Origin: Armatimonadota bacterium
Lineage (GTDB): Bacteria > Sysuimicrobiota > Sysuimicrobiia > Sysuimicrobiales > Humicultoraceae
Assembly: GCA_031081715.1 (NCBI GenBank)
Contig: JAVHMA010000027.1
Location: forward strand, 1-46,742
Direction: 5' to 3'
Length of the DNA stretch: 46,742 bases
The notes under the pieces were generated by a model. It was given only the letters and a program-made list of their open reading frames with translations, was not told the DNA's origin and made no database searches. Positions within the stretch are counted from its first letter, which is position 1; each line of letters begins with the position of its first letter. Shown here piece after piece: positions 31,113 to 37,899 of the stretch. The position numbers and the translations under genes are program-made.

Positions 31113-33269
31113 TCAGGCGGGCCCCCTCGCCCTCGCCAGCCACCGCCACACGTCCTGCGAGGAGACCGGCAAGGCATCCACGGTCACCGCCGGGTCGTCC
31201 ACGGCGTCCTCGACCGCCGCGGCGAGCGCGGCGTAGGCGGGCATGATGCCGCTCTCCCCGGCGCCTTTGAGACCCAGCGGGTTATGCGGTGACGGCGTCT
31301 CCAGGCGCACGACCTCGATCGGCGGGACGTCGGTAGCGCGCGGCACCGCGTAGTCGGCCAGCGTGGTCACCAGCGGCTGCCCGTCGCCGTCGTAGACCAG
31401 GCGCTCGGCCAGCGCGCCGCCGATGGCCTGCACCGCGGCGCCCAGGATCTGGCGCCGGACCGCGGCCTCGTCGAGCACCGCGCCCGAGTCGTGCACAATG
31501 AGGTAGCGGACCACGCGCACCGTGCCGGCTTGGGGGTCCACCTCGACCGCGGCCACGTGCGCGCCACTGGACCACGCGGCGCCCGAGGGCGCGAACGCCG
31601 CGCGTACCTCGATCGGGCCGTCGCGCGCGCCGGCGCGCAGCCGCGCGGCCAGCTCTCGGGCGGCGAGCGCGGTGGCGTTGCCGAGCATGGTCGCCACCCG
31701 ACTCCCGAACGTCCCGAAGCTCTCGTCCACCGCGGCGGTGTCCCCGCTGGCCACCGTGACCGCCGACGGCGCGATCCCGACCTCGCGCGCGACGATCTGC
31801 GCCAGCAGCGGCGCCAGACCCTGCCCGGCCGCAGGCGGCCCCGCGGAGAGCGTGGCGGTCCCGGAGGGTTCCAGCCGCAGGGTCACGGTCTCGTGACCGT
31901 GCGAGGCGGTCTCCTCGACGTAGAGGGCGACGCCCAGGCCCAGGCGCACGCCATCCTGCGCGCGCCGGCGCCGCTGCTGCTCGCGCCAGGCCTCGTAGCC
32001 GAAACGGTCGAGCGCGGTGCGCAGCACCGCCGGGAAGTCACCGCTGTCGTAGCGGACCTCGTGCCCGCCGGGCGCGCGCAGCCCGGTGTCGTAGGGCATG
32101 GCCTCGGGCGCGATCAGGTTGCGCGCCCGCACGACCGCCGGATCGGCGCCCACCGCGCGCGCCAGGTGGTCCATGACGCGCTCGATGACGAAGGTGCCCT
32201 GGGGGCGCCCCGCGCCCCGGTACGCGCCGGTGGGCACGCGGTGCGTGTAGACCGACCGCAAATCCACCTCCAAGTGCGGCAGCCGATAGGGCCCGATCAG
32301 ATGGTTCACGGTGTGGATGCCGAGCAGGTGCTCGTAGGACGCGTACGCGCCGAGGTCGAGCACGAACCGGTCGCGCAGGGCCAGCAGCTCGCCGGCGCGC
32401 GTGGCGGCGACCTCGACCTCGTGGACCTGGTCGCGGTCCTGGTGGCAGGCAACGAACGACTCGCGCCGCTCCTCGACCCACCGGACGGGGCGCCCGAGCC
32501 GCAGCGCCGCCGCGGCCACCACGGCGTACTCGCGAGGCAGGCCGCCCTTGGAGCCGAAGGCGCCGCCCACGTCGGGCGCGGTTACCCGGATGGCGGCCTC
32601 CGGCAACCCGAGCACACGGGCCAGCGTGCGCCTGAGGTAATGGGGGCTCTGCGTAGACGCGTAGACGCGGAGGCCGCCGTCGTCGGGGACGGCCAGGATG
32701 CCCCGCGTCTCGATGGGCACCGCCGCGCCGCGGCTGATGGTCAGGCGCACGGCGAACCGCACGGGCGCCCCGTCGAACGCGGCGTCGGGATCGCCCACCC
32801 GCCACCGGTAGGTGCCGGCGACGTTGTCCTCCAGGACGGCGTGCACCCGCGGCGCGCCGGGGGCCAGCGCGGCGTCCACGGAGGCGACCGCAGGCAGCGC
32901 CGCGTAGTCCACGACCACGTGGTCCACCGCGTCCGCGGCCGCGTACCGCGACCCGGCGAGGACGACCGCGACCGGTTCGCCCACGTGACGGACCACCTCC
33001 GTGGCGAGTGGCCGGGGGAGCTGGGGGGCGCATAGACCGGGGTGGCCGAAGCGCAGGGGCAGCGGCGCATTGACCGACCCGAGGTCGGCGCCGGTCAACA
33101 CGGCCACCACACCGGGCAGGGCCAGAGCGCCGGCGGCGTCGACCGCGCGCACGGCCGCGTGCGCGTGCGGGCTACGCACGAAGCGGGCGTGCAGCGCGCC
33201 GTCGACGGTCAGGTCGTCGAGGAACCGTCCCTCGCCGAGCAGCAGCCGGCGCACCTCGGGGGCGATCAC
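31113..33269 (-). CDS. Molybdenum hydroxylase large subunit (xanthine dehydrogenase/CoxL family), copy 2
   Basis: A 718-residue molybdopterin-binding subunit. The hammerhead domain begins MIAPEVRRLLLGEGRFLDDL, then FVRSPHAHAAVRAVD. PDVGGAFGSKGGLPREYAVV follows, then the active-site loop GAYRGAGRPQ (Y350), and the catalytic Glu E672 in GLKGAGESG. The AYRGAGR loop is the form II (so-called BMS) type, found in many enzymes of unknown substrate. It is shorter than copies 1 and 3. GTG 33269 overlaps the HAD gene stop (GTGA), and I prefer it to the GTG at 33284. It is the last gene of the minus-strand catabolic operon; no FAD or iron-sulfur subunit genes accompany it. A ring-hydroxylating or aldehyde-oxidising role on a pyridine-type substrate is inferred from context only. 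Confidence 0.9.
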   Translation of the reverse strand: MIAPEVRRLLLGEGRFLDDLTVDGALHARFVRSPHAHAAVRAVDAAGALALPGVVAVLTGADLGSVNAPLPLRFGHPGLCAPQLPRPLATEVVRHVGEPVAVVLAGSRYAAADAVDHVVVDYAALPAVASVDAALAPGAPRVHAVLEDNVAGTYRWRVGDPDAAFDGAPVRFAVRLTISRGAAVPIETRGILAVPDDGGLRVYASTQSPHYLRRTLARVLGLPEAAIRVTAPDVGGAFGSKGGLPREYAVVAAAALRLGRPVRWVEERRESFVACHQDRDQVHEVEVAATRAGELLALRDRFVLDLGAYASYEHLLGIHTVNHLIGPYRLPHLEVDLRSVYTHRVPTGAYRGAGRPQGTFVIERVMDHLARAVGADPAVVRARNLIAPEAMPYDTGLRAPGGHEVRYDSGDFPAVLRTALDRFGYEAWREQQRRRRAQDGVRLGLGVALYVEETASHGHETVTLRLEPSGTATLSAGPPAAGQGLAPLLAQIVAREVGIAPSAVTVASGDTAAVDESFGTFGSRVATMLGNATALAARELAARLRAGARDGPIEVRAAFAPSGAAWSSGAHVAAVEVDPQAGTVRVVRYLIVHDSGAVLDEAAVRRQILGAAVQAIGGALAERLVYDGDGQPLVTTLADYAVPRATDVPPIEVVRLETPSPHNPLGLKGAGESGIMPAYAALAAAVEDAVDDPAVTVDALPVSSQDVWRWLARARGPA

Positions 33270-34018
33270 GCCGCGCCCGCCCACGCGGCCAGGACGGCCG
33301 GCACCTCGTCGAGTCCCCCGACCACGGCGTCGGGGTGGATGGCCGTGTCCGGTCGGTAGTCTGCGGCCCCGGCGTCGGGCATCCAGATCGCCCGCATCCC
33401 GGCGAGCTTCGCCCCCACGACGTCCTTGAGGTAGTCGTTGCCGACGTAGACCGCCTCGGCCGCCGCCACGCCCACGGCCTCGAGGCCGGCTGCGAAGATC
33501 TCGCGCCGCGGCTTGCGCAGGCCGACCTCGGCGGAGGCCACGATCGCGTGGAAGCGCTCGCGCAGCCCGTGCGCCTCAAGCGCCCAGGCGATGAACGGCC
33601 CATAGGCGACGTTCGACACGATGCCCAGGCGCAGTCCCGCGACCGCCAGCGCGTCGAGCGCGCGCGCGGCGCCGGGCTTCACCGTGACGTCGGCGAGGTA
33701 GGCGCGGAACAGCCGCGCGGCTGCGGCGTCGAGCGCCTCGACCGACACGCCGTCCCGGCCGACGGCGCGCAACATCCGGCGGCCGATCTCCTGCGCCGAG
33801 TACTCCACGCCGGCGCCGTTGATGACCGCGCGCAGCCGCGCGAAGGCGGCCTCGATCCGGCGTCGGTCCTCCTCGGGCGGTGCGCCGGCCCACAGCCCCA
33901 GGTGCTGGAGCATCTCGACCGCGATGCCGCCGATCTCCATCGCAAACCAGCGGTCCGCGGAGATCAGTGTCTCGTGGAAGTCGAACAGCACCGCGCGGAT
34001 GGCGCCGGCGGTGGTCAC
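33266..34018 (-). CDS. HAD-family hydrolase with an unusual D-x-H motif
   Basis: A 250-residue HAD-superfamily enzyme. Motif I reads VLFDFHETLI: the nucleophile D13 is present, but the second Asp of DxD is replaced by H15. Motif II is the Ser in IVSNVAYG, motif III the Lys in LRKPRREIF, and motif IV GNDYLKDV, so the rest of the active site is intact. A helical cap lies between motifs I and II (residues about 20-95). Loss of the general acid Asp is seen in some HAD branches that are not ordinary phosphatases (dehalogenases, phosphonatase), so the chemistry is open. GTG 34018 overlaps the ATPase stop (GTGA). In this cluster it could remove phosphate from an imported vitamer, since PLP phosphatases are HAD proteins, but this is speculative. 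Confidence 0.85.
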   Translation of the reverse strand: MTTAGAIRAVLFDFHETLISADRWFAMEIGGIAVEMLQHLGLWAGAPPEEDRRRIEAAFARLRAVINGAGVEYSAQEIGRRMLRAVGRDGVSVEALDAAAARLFRAYLADVTVKPGAARALDALAVAGLRLGIVSNVAYGPFIAWALEAHGLRERFHAIVASAEVGLRKPRREIFAAGLEAVGVAAAEAVYVGNDYLKDVVGAKLAGMRAIWMPDAGAADYRPDTAIHPDAVVGGLDEVPAVLAAWAGAA

Positions 34019-35124
34019 GCTCGCGCGCCGCCACCCGCGGCGACCGGCTCGGCCTCCGGCGCTTCCGCCGGGCCCACCGCGACCCCGGCCGGATCCACCG
34101 CCAGGCGAACCGCGTCGCCCGTGCGCACGCGGCCGGCCAGATCCACCGACGACCCCGCGAGCCGCAACAGTCTAGGCAGGCCGGGGACGCGCACGTCGGC
34201 GCGCAGCGACGGGCCTACAAACTCCACGTACTCGACGATTCCGCCGATACCGCCGGCCGCGGTCCTGTCCAGGAGCCGCACCCCCTCGGGCCGGATGCAC
34301 ACCCAGACCGCTCCGGCGCGCGGCGCAGACACTTCGCCGACCGGCACCTCGAACCCACCGACCGCGACACGTGCGCGGGCGCCGTCGCGGACGAGCACCC
34401 CGTCCAGCAGGGTACCCTCGCCCACGAACCGCGCGACGAACCGCGTCGCCGGACGGCGATAGATCTCGTCGGGCACGCCGACCTGATCCAGCCGGCCGGC
34501 GTGCATGACGCCGATACGGTCGGACATCGACAGCGCCTCCTCCTGGTCGTGGGTAACGTAGAGCGTGGTGATCTCGAGCTCACGCTGCAGGCGTCGGATC
34601 TCGGCGCGCACCTCGACCCGGAGCTTGGCGTCGAGATTCGAGAGCGGCTCATCCAGGAGCAGGACACGCGGCTGGATGGCCAGTGCCCGCGCGAGCGCGA
34701 CCCGCTGGAGCTGACCGCCGCTGAGCTGGCCGGGCATGCGGGCGCCGAGGGCCCCGAGCCCTACGATCTCGAGCATCTGGGCCACGCGCCGACGTATCTC
34801 CGCGCCGGGCACCCTGCGGATGCGCAGCCCGTACGCCACGTTGTCGGCGACCGACATCGTCGGGAACACGGCGTAGCTCTGGAACACCAGCCCCACGTTG
34901 CGGTGCTGCGGGGGGGTGTGCGTGACATCGTCGTCGCCGAAGTAGATGTGCCCGGCGGTGGGACGCTCGAGGCCGGCCACCATGCGCAGCGTCGTGGTCT
35001 TGCCGCACCCCGAGGGGCCGAGCAGCGAGAAGAACTCCCCCTCGCGCACCTCCAGGGAGACGCCGCGGACGGCCCACACCGGGCCGAACGCGCGGCTCAG
35101 CTCGGCCAGCCGGATCTTCGTCAT
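34015..35124 (-). CDS. ABC transporter ATP-binding protein (FbpC/PotA-type) with TOBE domain
   Basis: A 369-residue importer ATPase: Walker A GPSGCGKTT, Q-loop VFQSYAVFPTMSV, signature LSGGQLQRVALARAL, Walker B VLLLDEPLSNLD, H-loop TTLYVTHDQEEAL. A C-terminal TOBE-like region runs from about residue 240 (WVCIRPEGVRLLDR is the TOBE core). The type goes with Fe3+, thiamine, 2-aminoethylphosphonate and polyamine importers. Its start overlaps the permease stop (ATGA, 35121-35124) and its stop overlaps the HAD start. It powers the importer encoded with the next two genes. Confidence 0.94.
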   Translation of the reverse strand: MTKIRLAELSRAFGPVWAVRGVSLEVREGEFFSLLGPSGCGKTTTLRMVAGLERPTAGHIYFGDDDVTHTPPQHRNVGLVFQSYAVFPTMSVADNVAYGLRIRRVPGAEIRRRVAQMLEIVGLGALGARMPGQLSGGQLQRVALARALAIQPRVLLLDEPLSNLDAKLRVEVRAEIRRLQRELEITTLYVTHDQEEALSMSDRIGVMHAGRLDQVGVPDEIYRRPATRFVARFVGEGTLLDGVLVRDGARARVAVGGFEVPVGEVSAPRAGAVWVCIRPEGVRLLDRTAAGGIGGIVEYVEFVGPSLRADVRVPGLPRLLRLAGSSVDLAGRVRTGDAVRLAVDPAGVAVGPAEAPEAEPVAAGGGARA

Positions 35125-36812
35125 GACGCGACCTCCCCCCGGGTCCGCCGGCCCAACAGGCCCGCGGCCGCGGTGCCAGCCGCCACGATGGCCAGCAGGA
35201 CCATGGACACGGCGCCGGCGCGGCCCAGGTTGCCCTCCAGCGCGTAGGCGTAGATTTGCACCGGCAGGGTCACCCATCCCGGCCGGTAGACGATCAGGGT
35301 CGCGCCGAGTTCCTTGATGATCTGGATGAAGGTGATGATGAGCGCCGCGACGATCGCCGGCGCGAGCTGAGGCAGCGTGATGCGCCAGAACGTCGTCGCG
35401 GGCGAGGCCCCCAGGCTGAGCGAGCTCTCCTCCAGACTGCGGTCGATGCGCGTGTAGGCGGCGGCGAGCACGCGCATCGGATACGAGACGCGGCGACTCA
35501 CCATCGCGACCACCAACAGGGCGGGGCCGGTGATCAGCGGCACGACGGGCGAGAGGGTGTCCAGCGGAGAGTAGACACGGACGAGCCCGATGCCCACGAC
35601 CACCCCCGAGACGACGAACGGCAGCAGCGTGACGTAGTCCAACGCGGCGCCGAGCCGGCCGCCATCCCGCATCATGCGGCCGATGACCACCGCCAGCATG
35701 ACGGCGATGGGCGTGGCGAGCCCGGAGACGAGCAGCGAGTTGCGCAGCGGCTCCACCGACCGCCACAGGGCCTGGTAGTGGTTGAGGGTGTAGCCCTTCG
35801 GGAGCAGGTCGGGGCCCCACACGGTCGCCAGCGAGGAGACGAAGATCACCAGGTAGGGGACGAACAGCACCGCGGCGATGCCCCAGCAGAACACCGCGCC
35901 GACGACCCGCCACGACGGCTGCGCGTAGGTATAGGTCTCGACCCCGAAGGTGTGCACGATCGCGGTCCGCCGCATGAGCGCGCGCACCACGACCAGGATC
36001 ACCACCGAGATCGCGACGATCCAGCTCGACAGCAGCACCGGCACGCGCCGGTCCGCGATGAAGCTCGTGAACCGCGTGAACGCCTCGGTGGGCAGTACCA
36101 GGTACTGGCCGCCGACCAGCAAGGGCGCGCCCACATCGCCGAACGACGCCAGGAAGACGAGCAACGACGCCATGTAGACGTACGAGGAGACATACGGCAA
36201 GACGATCCGGACCAGGACCTGCATCGGGGTGCTGCCGAGCGAGATCGCGCACTCCTCGATCGCCTTCGGCACGGTCCGCAGCCCGGCGGCGATCGTCAGG
36301 TAGGAGAGCGGGATCAAGTGCAGCACGTGTGTGACCACAATCCCCGGCAACCCGTAGATCTCGGGCATACGGATGCCCAACGGCGCCAGGAGCTGGGTGA
36401 TGACACCCACGCGCCCGAACAGGATGATGGTGGCGAACGCGTACACGAATGGCGGCGCCAGCAGGGGGAGCGTGAGCGCGACGGGCAGCAGCCGCTGCGC
36501 CGGCAGCACCCGCCCGACCAGCACCGCGAGCGGCAGGCTCACCGCGACGCAGATCACCGTGACGATCGAGGCCACCACCAGCGAGTTACGGGTGAGGCGC
36601 ACGAGATAGCCGACGAAGTCCGGAAACTCCCACAGGCCGCCGCGCGCGATCAGCGCGGCCGAGTCCACGACGATGGCGCCGATGGGGACGATGAGGAACG
36701 CGATCAGGAACGCCCCGGTCAGGACCTCGAGGACGCGCAGCGGGTCGAGCGTGGGGCCGGCGGGCCGGCCCCACGCTCGCGTCCGCTCGATGGCGACGGG
36801 CTCAGCGCGCAC
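35121..36812 (-). CDS. ABC transporter permease, two fused MetI domains (FbpB/ThiP type)
   Basis: A 563-residue inner-membrane protein with about twelve hydrophobic segments in two homologous BPD permease domains. Each has its own EAA loop: EECAISLGSTPMQVLVRI in the first half and EESSLSLGASPATTFWRI in the second. Single-chain double permeases of this size are typical of Fe3+ (FbpB), thiamine (ThiP) and aminoethylphosphonate (PhnU/V-like) importers. The GTG start at 36812 lies 11 bases inside the binding-protein gene. The substrate is not fixed by the family; the surrounding catabolic genes suggest a small organic compound and not iron. Confidence 0.93.
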   Translation of the reverse strand: MRAEPVAIERTRAWGRPAGPTLDPLRVLEVLTGAFLIAFLIVPIGAIVVDSAALIARGGLWEFPDFVGYLVRLTRNSLVVASIVTVICVAVSLPLAVLVGRVLPAQRLLPVALTLPLLAPPFVYAFATIILFGRVGVITQLLAPLGIRMPEIYGLPGIVVTHVLHLIPLSYLTIAAGLRTVPKAIEECAISLGSTPMQVLVRIVLPYVSSYVYMASLLVFLASFGDVGAPLLVGGQYLVLPTEAFTRFTSFIADRRVPVLLSSWIVAISVVILVVVRALMRRTAIVHTFGVETYTYAQPSWRVVGAVFCWGIAAVLFVPYLVIFVSSLATVWGPDLLPKGYTLNHYQALWRSVEPLRNSLLVSGLATPIAVMLAVVIGRMMRDGGRLGAALDYVTLLPFVVSGVVVGIGLVRVYSPLDTLSPVVPLITGPALLVVAMVSRRVSYPMRVLAAAYTRIDRSLEESSLSLGASPATTFWRITLPQLAPAIVAALIITFIQIIKELGATLIVYRPGWVTLPVQIYAYALEGNLGRAGAVSMVLLAIVAAGTAAAGLLGRRTRGEVAS

Positions 36813-37899
36813 GCCCGGACGTGTACTGGTCGAAGCGCCGCATCACCTCGGGCCGGATGCGGGTCGCCGTCTCGATGTCCACAACGACCACCTTGGGCAC
36901 CTCGCGCACGACCGCCTCGATGGACAGGTCGACGGGGTGGACGGTGGCTCGGATCCCGGCGCGCACCGGGTTCTGGTAGTTGTTCGCCGAGTTGATCTGC
37001 CCCGACGGGGACAGGATGAACTTGATGAACTGCCGCGCCAGATCGGCGTTGGGCGCGCCGCGGACCACCCCCACCGCGGTGGCGAAGACCCACGCGCCCT
37101 CGGTCGGGTAGACGACCTCGACGGCCTGCCCGCGGACCTTGCCCTCGTGGTAGGAGCGGGCGGTGCCGAAGCTGATCGGGATCTCGCCGCGGCCCACCAG
37201 CGTGTAGAGCGCCGAGGTGGACCGGGAGTAGAACGCCAGGTTCTCGTTGAGCCGATCCCAGTAACTCCACAGGCCCTGCGGCCCCATGATCTGGTAGAGC
37301 GCGACGATCGTGTTGAACGCCGACGAGGAGAGTTGCGGCATGTTGAACACCACGTGGCCCTTGTAGGCCGGGTTGGTCAGATCGGACCAGGTGCGGGGCA
37401 CCGGCAGGCGCAGCGCGGCGAGCCGGTCCCGGTTGTAGCCGATCACGCCGAGCGAGTACCCCCACACGTACCAGTGGCCCTCCCGGTCGTGCAGCGGGAT
37501 GCGGGAGCCGCCCAGGAACAGGGTGGACGGGGCGACGCCGGCGATCTCCCGGGGGTTGGTGGGTTCCAGCAGTCCCTTCTTGGTGGCCTCGATGAACTCG
37601 AACACCGCGCCGGAGTGGAAGACGTCCGCGCGCGGCGAGGCGCGCTCGGCGTCGAGCCGCGTCAGGATGGCCTCCGCGCCCAGCCCCGGCAGAATCTCGA
37701 CCGTCACGCCGGGGTTCTCCGCCTCGAAGTCGCGCTTGAGCGACTCGGTGAAGTCGCGTGGTGCCGCGCTGTAGACGACTAGCCGGCGCGCCGGCGCGGC
37801 CTGGCCGGTGGAGAGGCCGGCCGCGATGACGAGCAGGACGACGAGAAGCCCCAGCGCGCCCCTCGCCGTGCGGGCAGTACGTCCATCTCGCATCTTCAT
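36802..37899 (-). CDS. ABC transporter substrate-binding protein (Fe3+/thiamine-type, family 1)
   Basis: A 365-residue secreted binding protein. The signal peptide is MKMRDGRTARTARGALGLLVVLLVIAAGL, cut before or near APARR. The mature part starts RRLVVYSAAPRDFTESLKRD, the standard FbpA/AfuA/PhnS-like first strand, and EAENPGVTVEILPG follows. It lacks the conserved tandem Tyr pair that FbpA uses for ferric iron at the expected C-terminal place, as far as can be seen, so iron is unlikely. ATG 37899 overlaps the molybdenum hydroxylase stop (ATGA). The in-frame ATG at 37893 has better spacing from GGGGGG and is an alternative. The cargo is probably a substrate of the catabolic enzymes around it. 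Confidence 0.9.
   Translation of the reverse strand: MKMRDGRTARTARGALGLLVVLLVIAAGLSTGQAAPARRLVVYSAAPRDFTESLKRDFEAENPGVTVEILPGLGAEAILTRLDAERASPRADVFHSGAVFEFIEATKKGLLEPTNPREIAGVAPSTLFLGGSRIPLHDREGHWYVWGYSLGVIGYNRDRLAALRLPVPRTWSDLTNPAYKGHVVFNMPQLSSSAFNTIVALYQIMGPQGLWSYWDRLNENLAFYSRSTSALYTLVGRGEIPISFGTARSYHEGKVRGQAVEVVYPTEGAWVFATAVGVVRGAPNADLARQFIKFILSPSGQINSANNYQNPVRAGIRATVHPVDLSIEAVVREVPKVVVVDIETATRIRPEVMRRFDQYTSGRAR

Noticed and set aside
34015-37899. Ferric-iron importer (fbpABC)
   Set aside because: The architecture matches, but I do not see the conserved tandem Tyr pair of ferric-binding proteins, and the genes around it are catabolic. The assignment was left open.
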